Source of the DNA: Hericium rajendrae
Taxonomy: Eukaryota; Basidiomycota; Agaricomycetes; Russulales; Hericiaceae
Assembly: GCA_033439255.1 (NCBI GenBank)
Contig: CM065882.1
Coordinates: forward strand, 2,666,001-2,730,000
Direction of reading: 5' to 3'
DNA: 64,000 bases
Shown here: positions 34,876-45,963 of the stretch, in pieces
How positions within the stretch are numbered: the first letter of the stretch is position 1
Layout of the letters: the number at the start of each line of letters is the position of its first letter
Program-made: the position numbers and the translations under genes
Notes under the pieces: model-generated
What the model saw: only the letters and a program-made list of their open reading frames with translations
Databases searched by the model: none
Told to the model about the DNA's origin: nothing

Positions 34876-37800
34876 ATGAACGGAGGTGGGGCAGAGGATG
34901 ATGGTGCGAAGTTGTCGGCAGCGGGAGGGCCCGTGGGGAGCGAAAATTCACTTTGGTTACGGAGGGCAGTGGGCGAGCCCATCAGGTCCGGGGCGAGCCC
35001 GCAGAGGAGAGAGGAGACGGAGACCGGAGCGGGAGGGAGGACGGAGCTGCCGTCGTCGACGCAAGGCGCCTCGAGGAACCAGATAGTGCCTGCAAGGAAG
35101 GACGACCTGAAGATCGTCACGGAGTCCTCACGCGAACCTAAAACCCAATCGCAAGGTCGTCCGCCAAAGGCAAAGGATCACCAGAGCCAGAGCAGGAGCA
35201 GTACTTCGCGGTCGGGGCTCTTCGGCTGGGCCGGTGTTCTTTTGGGTGGGGGTGACGACGATGCGCTCACATCGCCCGACGAGCCTGAATATTCAGCGGT
35301 GGCCGACGAGAGTCCCATGGTCGGCGGCTGGCCTGCGAACGTCAATCGACCCAATCTCGGCCGCGATCTGGCCAGGGAGAAGGAAGAGCAGGCTCGAGCT
35401 GAGGCAGAGGCGAAGGCAAAGGCGGACGCAGAGGTCAAGGCGAAAGCCGAAGCTGAAGCGAAAGCCAGGGAAGCCGAGGCAGCTAGGGTCAAGGCGGAGG
35501 CTGACAAGAGAAAGGCTGACGAACAGGCGGCGGCGGCGAAGAAGGCGGAGGCGGCGGCGAGGAAGAAGGCAGCGGATGAGAGGGCGAGACAGGAGGCCGC
35601 GAAGAAGGCCGAGGAGGACGCGAAGGCTGAAATTGCGAGGAAGAAGGTGGAGGAGGACAAGAAAAAAGCTGATGAGGCGGCGGTCACGAAGGCACAGCAG
35701 GAGGCCGAGAGGAAGGCGCGCTGACGCTGCTGCAAAGCTCAAGGAGAAGGCGAAGGAGGCCGCAGCCAAGGCCGACGCGGATAAGAAGGCCAAGGAAGAA
35801 GCTGCGGGAAGAAGATGGAAGAGGAGACGGAGAAGGCTGCTGCTGCGGAAGCTGAGGCGAAGGCGAAAGCTGAGGCGGAAGCTAAGGCGGAGGCAGAGAA
35901 GAAGGCGGAGGCGGACAGGAAAGCGAAGAAGGCCGCGGACAAGGCTGAGGCCGACGCTGCCACGAAGGCTAAACGAAAGCTGATGCTGATGCGAAAGTCG
36001 AAGCGGAGGCCAAGGCGCTGATAGAGAAGAAGGTGGAGGAGGCCGACAAGGCGAAGGAGGAGGCTGACAAGAGGATGAAGGAGGCAGCGGACAAGGAGGC
36101 TGAGGCTTCCGCGAAGGCTGCTGCCGAAGCTAAGGCGAAAGCTGCTGCCGAAGCAATGGCTCGGGCGGAGAAGGAGGAGGCCGAGAAAAAGGTGAAGGAG
36201 GAAGCCGAGAAAAAGGCGAAGGAGGAAGCCGAGAGGAAGGCGAAGGAGGAAGCAGAGAGGAAGGCGAAGGAGGAAGCAGAGAGGAAGGCAAAGGCTGAAG
36301 CTGAGGCGAAAGCCAAGGCGGAGGAGGAGGAGGAGGAAGCAAGGAAAACGAAGGAGGCGGCGGCGGAAAAAGCTAAGTCAGAAGCGGAGGCGAAAGCCAA
36401 AATCGAGGCTGACGCGAAAGCGAAAGCTGATGCTGATGCGCAAAAGGCTGCTGACGAGGTGAAGTCGAGGGACGAGGCGCGGAAGGTGCAGGAGGCTGAA
36501 GAAAAGAAGAAGGCCAAGGAAGACGCTGCCAGGAGGAAGGCCGATGCGGACGCAGAGGCTGCCCGGAGGTCCGAGGCTCTGGTTGCTGAGACACGGAGGA
36601 AGGACGCCGAGGTGAAAAAACTAAACGCTTCGAGAACTTCTTCAGGTTTGTTTCCGATGAAGTCTACATACCTAGTAGTCGCTAACCGTCATTTGCATGA
36701 AGGTCTCGCCGTCGAGTCCAAGGCCCCTACAGGGACTTCACCAGCCGGACAACAGTCCAATGCTTGGAACAAGTCTCCGCCGGCGGCGCCGACTGTCAGA
36801 AATGCGGGCGCAGCGGAGAGTCCACCCACTCCCACGACGTCCTCAAATCCATGGGCAAGGCCGCCGAAATGGGGTAAAGCTCTGTCCTCACTTTCGAGCG
36901 TGGCTAGCCAAGCGGTCAGCCACATCACTGGGTCCCCTTCTCCTCCAACCACTCCCCCAGTCACGAGTCCTCCGTCTGCATCCCCGAACGAGAGGACCAG
37001 AACCGGTCAACCTCCGCCTCCGAATACCAATACCAAAGCCACCACTAGTACTTCCAATGCGTGGGCTGCCGCCGTCGACGTCAACGCTCGTCCGCCCACC
37101 CTTGCTCCACCCAAGTCCACTTCCAGCGCCACGGAGCCTGCTGCAGGCAAGCGCAACGATGAGCAACCGCCACCGCCACCGCCACCTGCAATGGCCGACT
37201 CCTCCAAGAACACCTCCGATAAGCCTGTCGCCGCCCCAGCCCAGAGTGCCGAACAGCCCGAGACGAAAGCAGCTAAAGCCGACGACAAACCAGCCAAGGA
37301 GCCTAGGCCCGCAACGCAGGGTGCCGATAGACCTGCGGAAGGCACGGCGAAGGTCGACGACAAGATTGCGACCGACGCTGGCAAGCCTGTCCAAGCCGCC
37401 GCGAATGCTGGCGAAAAGCCTACGCCAGATGTCGTCGAGAGCACTGAAATCCCCGAGGCGGGATCAGCGGAGGAACCCGCTGCAGACGTAGCCAAGGACG
37501 CGGACGCTGCCAAGGACGCGGATGCAGCCGAGGACGCGGCCAAGGACACTGACGCAAGCAAGAATGCGGACGCACCCAAGACCAAGAGAGCAAACGCGAA
37601 AGCGTCTGTTGCCTCTATCAATCCTGCTGCCGCGGGGGGTAACCAGCCTAAAGACGAGCAGGTCGTCGATACTCCGGTCATCCCGACACTTGCACGGGTT
37701 GGTACCGCTGAGAACGACAATGACTCTGCGAGCGAGGCAGGCGGTGGCGGAACGATGAGTAAAACCGCCAAGAAAAGGCAGAAAAAGAAGGAGAAGGACG

Positions 37801-38195
37801 AGAGAGAAAAGGCGGAGAGGGAGAAGGCGGGGAGGGAGAAGGCGGCCAAGGGTAAGACGAACAGTCCGTGCTCCGAGTCTCGAATGGATTTGAACACCGT
37901 AGATATTGCGCAGGTAAAGCATGAAGTTGAGGCTGATGACTCTGTCTCGGTGACTCCTTTGCTTGATTCTGGTTCCGGGGATGATGTTGTTGACACCGAG
38001 CAAGATAGTTGGGGCTGGGAGGACGAGGATGGAGATGCGGAAGAGGGCATCCTCTCGGGTGTAAATATGGATGGCAAGGAGACCAGGGTGGAACGGGACG
38101 GCAAGCTCGTGGACGTGAATACGGGCCTGCCGACTCCCGCACCTCCGCCTGCACCTGCAGATGATCTGCCTGGCGGTAGCATGGCTACCGCCTAA
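34876..38195 (+). CDS. long Ala/Lys/Glu-rich coiled-coil protein (or C-terminal part of a BTB fusion)
   Basis: Function unknown. The first part contains GLFGWAGVLLGGGDDDALTS and DESPMVGGWPANVNRPNLGR. From about 35370 to 36620 a TolA-like charged helix follows, built of EAEAKAKA, EEAERKAK and related heptads. It is predicted coiled coil of about 400 residues. Next come Pro/Ser/Thr-rich parts with two Asn-x-Trp boxes (SNAWNKSP, SNPWARPPKWGKALSS), an acidic-Ala repeat (KDADAAKDADAAEDAAKDTD), a basic stretch KTAKKRQKKKEKDEREKAER and a tail DSWGWEDEDGDAEEGILSG ending GGSMATA. The coiled-coil frame shifts three times (about 35715, 35805 and 35968), each mended by one base in a short run. Likely introns lie at 36647-36703 and 37854-37914. 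The frame is open upstream to 34600, so the true start may be an exon of BTB gene 3; ATG 34876 is only the first in-frame ATG after the BTB stop. Confidence 0.55.
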
Positions 38196-38765
38196 TGACG
38201 CGACGACTGACGACTGCTTACGACTGACGAGGCATGTGTGTAGAGCTGTTGTCACCTCGTCTTCTGTGCTATTGGTTGCATGATCGGCGGGTGTAGCTTG
38301 GTTCGGCATGGCATGTATCCCTTGCACGTCACTGTACGACTTACATGCTTCATTACATTGGCGTTTTCGTGGATTGCGGACATGGATACCTCGCAGGCAT
38401 AGATTGTAAATACTACCATTTGATTTGATACCTATTTTTCATTGTGGATTTTTGGTGGATTTAGATGTGAATACTGTACGATCTTTACGAATGGTTCATG
38501 ATCAGGACGCTGCTTGCCATCTTGTGTCTGACTGTGCGGTCGGGCATTCATGCTCGCTGTTACATTTATGTTCAATCAGCGTAGATGGTCAAAAAGACCT
38601 GTAAATGCCTCAGGTATAAGCAGCTGAACATAGACATGCGAACAAAATCAATAGAGTTGGCTGCCTGCGGTCAACCGCCCATGTGGCTTGCGCCTCACTA
38701 GCTGCAAGCCGTATGGAAAGACACGACGATGACGTGCCGGCCGATCACGACGTGAGCTAAGATCA
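38196..38765. other. convergent intergenic region
   Basis: About 0.57 kb between the 3' ends of the coiled-coil gene (+) and a small minus-strand gene. AT-rich (for example TTTCATTGTGGATTTTTGG near 38437). No coding signal. Confidence 0.5.
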
Positions 38766-39195
38766 TCACTGCGGAGGCGCATTCGAGTGTTCCTGTATCT
38801 CTTGTTGTACTGGGCGGGATGGGAAATGAGCAACGAGCAACGCAGACTGAAGCAAGCTTACCTCTTTCCAAATCTCTTCTGTCCCACTTCTCAGTTCCTT
38901 CCCTCTCCATCTCCGTTTCCTGTCTCCCAAACAGAACCTCCTTCCATCCAATGTCGTCTTCCTCTTCTCTCCGCGATTCGCCCTCTCTTCCGAGCTTCCT
39001 CAAACGTGCGACCTCAGCATCTGGAATCCGCTCGCCGGCCTGGAATCGCGCTCTTAGATCCTCAAGGATGGAGATTTGCGCGCCAACTTGGCGCTGCTGT
39101 GTTTCTGCGGTGCGGCGCTGCCAGAGGAGATGGACCGCGAGTGAGCTGAAGGCGATAGAGTAGACGAGCTCGGGGATGTAGCGGCGCGACGCCAT
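38766..39195 (-). CDS. small single-pass membrane protein of unknown function
   Basis: Not recognised. Two exons. The first runs from 39195 down to the donor GTAAGC near 38865: MASRRYIPELVYSIAFSSLA, then VHLLWQRRTAETQQRQVGAQ, a helical ISILEDLRARFQAGERIPDA segment, EVARLRKLGREGESRREEED and WDRRDLER. The second exon (38766-38809) adds VQQEIQEHSNAPPQ. One hydrophobic segment near the N-terminus precedes a coiled-coil-like charged region of about 90 residues. Positive residues before the hydrophobic stretch and the small size recall mitochondrial inner-membrane assembly factors, but this is only a guess. The splice restores a clean end. Confidence 0.65.
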
Positions 39196-39692
39196 GCAGG
39201 CGCAAGAGAAGGTGGTTAGGCGCCCGACGAGGCTGAGGCTAGAGCCTTGGTCCTGGTGCCGTCAGACAGCCCGTGCATTTGGCGAGCCTCGGCAGTCTGC
39301 GAGCGCTATTTTAGCCTCTAGCGCACCAAGATCCCGGGCATCTATACGACGATCCTTCAGTGGCGATCTGCATTGCACTGCGCATCAAGTTGAATACAAT
39401 CCGTCGTGTTCAGTTCGCAGTCAACGACAATGGCATCACTCTGCTCTGTAGACATCCCCTGTAGGCGTGCAGCTAATCACTGGGGGCAGTGTTGATGTGT
39501 TGATGTGTTCGGGTGGGCAACATCGTGGGAAATGATGCAGATACCTTCCATTGGAAAACGCCTGCCTCGAACAGAACGCTTCAACCATGTTCTGTAGTCA
39601 CCGTAGCCGACTCGTCCCCATCAAGGGTGGTTGACCTCCCCATTTTGCTCTTCCCTCCTGTCATCACCGGCCGTCGACAGCTCGCTCGAACG

Positions 39693-40609
39693 ATGTCGGG
39701 CCCAGAGGCCCTTGAAAAGGTATGTCTACTCTCCCAATCGTGCGCTGGGGTAAAGACGTTTGACGTTCTCATAACATCTGACACGTAGATATTCGAGAAG
39801 CTGGAGGCTGAGAGCGAGCGACGCGCGCGGGCACAGAAGGAGGAGGATGACGAGGCTCGATCAATACCAGGCAAGCTGCCAGACTCGACGAGCTCGTCGA
39901 CCATGAAGCGAAATCCCCGCCGGACTAGCATATCTGTGTCCCGCTTCGGACAAGTGCGTATGCGCGCTGTTCTGTATATCTAGCCGAGCTGTACTGACTG
40001 TGTGCGTCAGATGGACGACCCGTCGAAAAAGGCTGCGTTCAGCGTCCCGTCTACGCCCTCATATTCCGCCAGTACCTCCTTTTATCAGGCTCAGGCACAT
40101 GTACGTCTCATAAGTCTGACTGATGCACGCAGGAGTCACTAACATGGCTGATCTTGCTATAGTCGCCCAGCTGTGACTCCTTAATGTCTAACGGCTCCGT
40201 TGACTCAGGACATCAAAAGGAGAGCGAACACACGACGCAAGTGCTCCGCATCGCAGGGAAGCAAAGCTTGTCACGTTCGGTTGGCGGCGCACTCTCCCGT
40301 ACCCTGAACCGCTCTCGCTCCAAAGCCAGCCTCACTTCTTCCGGCATCGACCATCCGAACGTTGTCATCGGCGTGATCGTCGAAGAGAAAACTGCCGCAG
40401 CCTCATCCGGGGAACAGGAACGTTTGGAAACTGCGAGAGCCTATGGTCCGAGCTTGAAGGACAAGCCGTCACGCCATACGATCGCCGGTGGCGAAACTGA
40501 CAACCCGGATGCCGGCTGGTTGTTCAGAGCCAAGGGCCTGAGCAAGAAGGTCAAACGACGCAGCCTTGCACTACTGTCATTCTCTGGGTCAACAAAGGCG
40601 GAGCAATGA
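39693..40609 (+). CDS. Ser-rich protein of unknown function, 4 exons
   Basis: Not recognised. Exons 39693-39719, 39789-39953, 40011-40100 and 40163-40609, all phase 0, give 242 residues. MSGPEALEK is followed by an acidic helix IFEKLEAESERRARAQKEED, then a basic Ser/Thr-rich region (NPRRTSISVSRFGQMDDPSK), SPSYSASTSFYQAQAH-like sequence, RSRSKASLTSSGIDHPNVVI, GVIVEEKTAAASSGEQERLE and a basic end GLSKKVKRRSLALLSFSGST. No membrane segment or domain. Many RxxS sites suggest a phosphorylated regulatory protein, but this is inference. Confidence 0.7.
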
Positions 40610-41346
40610 TTCTGCTTCGTTGCTTCAACTGGATTTCCTCATTATCTATCTCGCTGCGTCCACGCATAGATCTCTATCCTATTTATTTCATGCATCGCAT
40701 CTCTCGCACATCCATCCCCATTGGTCTCATACATTGCAGTTCTGGTCGCTGCTTCCTAATCGCTCCATTCATTTGTCATTGTCGCTGTCGCCGACATCTG
40801 CGTCTCCATCGCATTAACACCGTCTCGAAGTCGTACGCACTCACAACACACACTTCCGTACATTCTGTAACCTTCTATTATTGGGCTTTTGTCTTCCTTT
40901 CGTGTCTTCGATACGTTGTTATGTCGGCATGCAATGAAGACGTGCCTTCGCAGGAGTTCTAATTGTGAGCGCGCGGCCACGTGATGGCGGACGGGGGATA
41001 CTCGCTTGGCGGAGGTTGCCTTCAGGGTCCGAAGACAATTGACAATTGTGTGCGCAACACAATTGCAGGGTCGCGTCTAACCATCTCCAGCAGTTCAGCC
41101 GTAATTGCACACTGCTCTGCCGGTCTGATCTCCCGATAGCGGGTCACAGATGTCGATGACAGCCCGCGCTTGCGACACATATAAGTAAGTCATCTTTCAC
41201 GACAAGATGGATGGAAGCTCGAAGCTCTCCCAGGCGGTTGAGTTATCTTGCCCCTCCCTATATCCACTAACCACTCCCCATCCGACTTGACGTCCACTTT
41301 CTTTGGCCCATCTGCTCTCTACATTGGGTCAGGCATCATTCACGAT
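40610..41346. other. intergenic region
   Basis: About 0.74 kb. The first part is pyrimidine-rich 3' sequence of the upstream gene. AATTGACAATTGTGTGCGCA and CACAATTG near 41035-41065 form a cluster of CAATTG palindromes, possible regulatory sites of the next gene. No coding signal. Confidence 0.45.
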
Positions 41347-42586
41347 ATGCACGGCCCCTTCACGGACATCAACAACATCATGGCGAACCTGGACGCACAG
41401 GACCTAAAGCGCCCACGCTCGACGCACACACTCTTAGCACTGCAGCCTATGTCCCAGGACATATCACGTCGCGCGAGCGAAGTTGTCGCTCCTCATGTAC
41501 GTTGACCCTCCAGCTCCAACTCAGACATAATCCTGATCCCGCCTCCAGAGACATCGCTCCCAACGAAGATCACCAAAGGGCCCCCGCAGCCGCGCAGCGT
41601 CCGACACAATCAAGTACCCTTACCTGAACGACAGCGCGGACTCAGATCTGTCGAGTGCGTACCGTCTCGGTTTTTCATTCACAACCCCTCCTTTGTCATC
41701 GCCCTCGATCGTGATCGCAAACGCTACCGAATGCGAACCGAGCTTATACAAATCGCAGGTATCAGGACCGTTGATCTCGCCGACCTCGCTAGCATCTGGA
41801 GCACGGAGTCCGAGACGCCCTCGAGCGCGCCCTCGTCGTCATCCGGCGCATCCACTTCGGTCTACGCACGCTCGTCGCTGTCGATCGCTGTCCCGGACCG
41901 CCCGAACTCGCCCGCGCAAGCCGACCTGGATTCCGCGCATCAGCACGACTCCCTCGAGTTCGACCCGGAAGCTCTCGCCGCGCTCGACGCGCAGCTGCTC
42001 GAGAGCCCACAGGACGCGTTCGCCGCGATGTGCTGGACTGCGGCGACTGGTGCGGAGCGGGATGCCGAGGACACGCTACAGCACAGGCGATCCCGAATCC
42101 ACGCATGCAGGCCGGAGAGCATGGGTCTAGAGCACCGGCATTCGCGCTCCGAGGGGGACTTGCTTGGGACGATGGGTCTGGACGCAGGCAGACCATGGGC
42201 GCCGGAGCCAATCGATGAGGCGGAGGAAGACGACGAGGAAGACGTCAGGTTCGCTAAGATCGTGAGTAAACTCCCATCGGATCTCGGCGCGCCATTATTA
42301 ATTTACGCCCTCCGTCATGCAGCCGTCACGAGACGATTACGACCCGGACACGCCAAGCCTGCACGCGTCCGCGTACACGCAGAAGTGGCTCCCCGATCCA
42401 CACGCGTTCTTCTCGTTCGTCGCGCTCGACGCGCCGGCGTTCCCGATGAACCATGCGGACGACGCGGTGCACTTCTTCCCGCAGCCCATCCGGCACGCGC
42501 GGACCAAAAGCATGGGCGGCCTGCGGCAGTTCGTCGCGGGCCTCCCTGCGCGCCTGAATCTGCGCGCCGGTCCGCGCACGTCGTGA
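41347..42586 (+). CDS. hypothetical protein, 4 exons
   Basis: Not recognised. Exons 41347-41496, 41549-41654, 41759-42261 and 42323-42586 splice into one 340-residue frame. MHGPFTDINNIMANLDAQDL is followed by RHRSQRRSPKGPRSRAASDT, IRTVDLADLASIWSTESETP, a Ser-rich stretch, SLEFDPEALAALDAQLLESP, QDAFAAMCWTAATGAERDAE, acidic DEAEEDDEEDVRFAKI and the C-terminal YDPDTPSLHASAYTQKWLPD followed by PHAFFSFVALDAPAFPMNHA. It is probably disordered with short conserved motifs. The start is the first ATG whose frame fits the first donor; an intron-like acceptor at 41758 fixes the third exon. Confidence 0.65.
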
Positions 42587-43903
42587 CGGGCGCGGAGTTA
42601 CGTTGTGTGTCGCTGATGCTGATGGATGGGCGATGCCGCGGCGCCTTGGGTGACGCCTCGTTGTTGATGTAGCCCGCGGAGATGTGGTCCGCCTCGTGTC
42701 GGATGTGTACATTGGATGTCTGGTTGTCATCTATCGGGGATGCGTATCCTAGACCTGCTGTGGTCCTTCGGGTTGTGCTGCGCCGGCGCCGGCTCGTATG
42801 CTGGTGCTTCATTTACTTATTCTGTAGTTGTTAACATGCGTTGCTGCTTAACCTTCCCTTGTCAGAAGTCGTTTCCAGTCATACCGTAACGTTACGATAC
42901 TGCCTAGTGCTAATGTGATGACGCTGATCGATTGATGAATCCCCAGGGGCTCCTGTCGGCCGCGATATAGCTCAGAGCATATTTAAAAGAGGTCCAGAAT
43001 CAAGTCGAGCCGACACGTTCTGGTGCTATGGTGACGCAATCTTCACACAGCTATGATAGACAGACTGTCGCTGTAAAGTGTTGTTGACCCATTAGACCGC
43101 TGCTGAACAAAGTCCTTCCTTCTTCCAAGGCACTCGGCGTCCTGCCCATTTACTTCCGTTTACTTCCGTGGGAGACCATAATTATGTGGCGGTGACCCGG
43201 GCAGGCAGATTTGATCCGGAGCTCAGAGTGACTTCATCTTCATTTATATTCATTACGCCGAAGGCCGAGAGAGTGACCTGGTGATATTCCGCGCTTTTTC
43301 ATCTCTGAACCTCTAAAAATATAGCGTTTCATGATTTTCTTTTGAGCATAAGGACAAAAGCATCAAACATGATGTACGCTGCGAGTGTGCACCGTCGCGG
43401 ATGATTTTCCGTGGCTAGCCCGACTTGATAGCATAAACTGTCATGCATCAGGCCGACCCGTTTGTTTCACCGAATAAAAGATAAACATTACAGTTCAAGT
43501 GCAGTTAATGACGTTACTTCGCCCTCTCCGGCTCAAGATAAGGATGATTTTGGTCACGAGTGAGCTCCTCTCGGTGGCGTTGACAGGCATGCAATCAGAA
43601 ATCTGCATAATTTCGGGAACTGAGTGGACACAGTACTCATCACCCTCGCATGCCGCACTGGCGTAGAATATTCCATAGCTAGATATGGTGTTCTTTGACA
43701 AACAGTGCTCATAAATCTGCAAGTACTATGGCGAATTTCGGGCCCAAGACGGTATGTATACATCCTGTCAGTGTTACAGACACCAGATCGTCCGCCATAC
43801 TGCCGCCCGAAGAAAGATAAAAACAGGTTCAGCATCCTCACGTCTTCACATCCGGCTCTCTCCACTGGATGAATTCGTAGTATAGGCCTCGGGACTCACC
43901 ACG
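42587..43903. other. gene-poor region
   Basis: About 1.3 kb with no supported gene. The sequence is AT-richer than its neighbours. A CATATTTAAAAG at about 42979-42990 looks like a TATA element, but no gene follows it. Minus frames at 43495-43865 are open without any domain. Confidence 0.4.
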
Positions 43904-44480
43904 TTGTTCGAATCATACCGCAATGAGCCTATGTGCATTACCACATACAGAGCGATACAGCGGAATTGGACAGGTCAGCCACCCCTGCCATGCCGTTGGC
44001 AAGTTGGGATAGATCGGACTGTGCAGAGGCTAGATGTCCAGTACGAAAGAATCCGCAACTACCTTAGGGGTAAACTTTGTCTAGCTTCCCTTAATGTGCC
44101 TCAGAGAATCCTTGATGTAGGATGAGCGAATTTCTATATTTCAACGTCAGGATCGACGCCGCTCAAGAGAAACCGTAAACTCACCTAGTTCCGTAGCGCA
44201 CGTTCAGGTGTATGGTTAATCAACTGCCTCGCGCGGGTTCGCTGCGGAAACCCGCTCACGTCCGACAGGGCCACGCAAGATGTTCCTGACGTCGAAGTCG
44301 TGACCGAGCCCGAGCTTTCGTGTCACTGTCTCTAAACGCTCCCTCCGAATACGAGAGTTGAATGTATGGTCATCACTGTGCCATTTCCATCCGAGCCAGG
44401 GGTCTTCAATATCATACACGTCCGCTCGTGATCTGCCATGTACGTGATCATATCCAGAACGACTGTCTTCTGCGTGAGGT
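43904..44480 (+). pseudogene. decayed SAM-dependent methyltransferase, copy 1
   Basis: Fragments of the same gene family as the next entry. RLDVQYERIRNYLRGKLCLA and SLNVPQRILDVG (44023-44125) match the N-terminal part of copy 2 and end at a stop just where the SAM-binding glycine motif should continue. Further on, pieces such as FPSEPGVFNIIHVRS (about 44383-44430) correspond to LPFKPGTFDVVHVRF in copy 2. The region between holds stops in all relevant frames and the C-terminal half is missing. An old, truncated tandem duplicate. Confidence 0.6.
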
Positions 44481-44780
44481 CAGCAACGGACATTAGGGAT
44501 GACCACCTGTCCTTTCCCCCCGAGGAGGGATAAACCGACTCTCCACACCACATTGTTGCCACCACCCTCGCAACTCGCTCATATGTCTTCGCTTGTAGCA
44601 ACATCCACGGGAGGAAGGGGTTCTTCGTATGGGTTTCAGGTTTATCGCATTGCTGCTCAATCCACGCTGGCTTGTTGACCCCAAGCCTCGCCTTTTCCTG
44701 CAGAATGGTACGGAGGAATGAAAAGGTCAGTCGCATGTGCTGTTTTGCTGGCAGGTTGGAACAAATCAGACTCTTCACAG

Positions 44781-45861
44781 GCTCGATTACCAGTACGCTG
44801 CGATCCGAGATTACTTCGGGGGCAAGCTCTGTCTGGCGCCTCTTGGTGCGCCCTGAAGGATTCTTGACTTAGGGTGCGCATCTATATGCTCTTTAATCCG
44901 ACGCTGCCTGTTCACAAGAGACTACGCACTCACCTGACTCTGCAGCACAGGGTCTGGCGCTTGGTAAGTTGGCCGCCTATCGTACATATGGGCGCAGAAA
45001 GCTGCACACGTCTGGCAGGGCGATACATGCTGCGCAGGAATTCCCTGAAGCCGAAGTCATGGCGGCAGATATTGAGCTGCTCCCTTCTCGGTATGTTTGA
45101 CCATGCCCGTTACCATGCGGCATGGAGAAATCCAAGCGCTGACATGGTTGTCTCCAGACCACTTCCTCCGAACATGAGTTTTGAGCGTGTTGATATCACT
45201 ACCCCGCTCCCATTTAAGCCGGGGACTTTTGACGTCGTACACGTCCGCTTCGTGATCTGCCATGTGCGTAATTGCTTCTGTATGTTAGTACGCTCGGTGG
45301 TCTTCACGCCTCCACAGCTTTCTCACGGAGACACGGCGCTAGCCCGCATAGCTGAGCTCATAGCGCCTGGAGGCTGGCTCCTCATAGAAGAGATGAACGC
45401 CCCCGAGTATATAGATGGCGATGCACCTGGAGTGAAGGTTATGTTCGCAGCATACCCTGAGTATATGCGGACGAAAGATCAAACCCCGGAGATCAGCCGC
45501 ACGCTGGAGCAACAGATCCGCGGGCTCGATGGGTTCGACGAGGTCAACGTGGAGACCATCTCGGTTCCTCTCGGTGCGGCTGTGGACATGCCAGGTGAGC
45601 ACTGCCAGGATCATTCTGGGGACATTACTGCATCTGAACGTGGAATTGACGTCGCGCTTACAAGATCCGACCTTGCATGGACTCGGCGCAAGTCCTCACG
45701 CGCTCATTCATCGATGCGTACACGGGCAAGATGTCTGATGCTGCACGTCAATTTGGGATCACCGAGGAGATGCAGAAGAAGTCCGCGAGGAGGCAGCCAC
45801 ACGCTCATGGAAAGGCAAAACAGTGATGATCTGGACATGGTCGCGCAAGCGGTCTGAATGA
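44781..45861 (+). pseudogene. LaeA-like SAM-dependent methyltransferase, copy 2, nearly complete
   Basis: Class I methyltransferase of the LaeA-like type common in basidiomycetes; target unknown. Spliced pieces read LDYQYAAIRDYFGGKLCLAP, then RILDLGTGSGAWAIHAAQEF (SAM motif I across two introns), PEAEVMAADIELLPSR, PLPPNMSFERVDITTPLPFK, PGTFDVVHVRFVICHV, ARIAELIAPGGWLLIEEMNA, RTLEQQIRGLDGFDEVNVET, SFIDAYTGKMSDAARQFGIT and WKGKTVMIWTWSRKRSE. Two defects are visible: an in-frame TGA just before RILDLG (about 44860) and a one-base shift near 45770 before VREEAATRSWKG. The 5' exon is not certain. With the decayed copy 1 beside it, a dying tandem pair is the best reading, though single-base assembly errors could also explain this copy. 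Confidence 0.65.
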
Positions 45862-45963
45862 GGTCTAGGCCGCAGTGGGTTCTATGAGAGCTAAATATAC
45901 TCGAGTATGTATATCTCGAAGCGGTCATTAGCATGCAGGGTGCAAGTCGACGGGCACAACTCA

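Noticed and set aside
35178-38182. Several long minus-strand and off-frame open frames rich in Ala/Ser, Arg or Leu
   Set aside because: They arise from the repetitive Ala/Lys/Glu codons of the coiled-coil gene; none has independent structure.
42959-43020. tRNA-like stretch with GCGATATAGCTCAG
   Set aside because: The D-arm-like sequence is not followed by a proper anticodon arm or a GGTTCGA-type T arm, and the ends do not pair.
44332-44778. Minus-strand frame of 148 codons
   Set aside because: The opposite strand shows methyltransferase fragments similar to copy 2, so this frame is their shadow.
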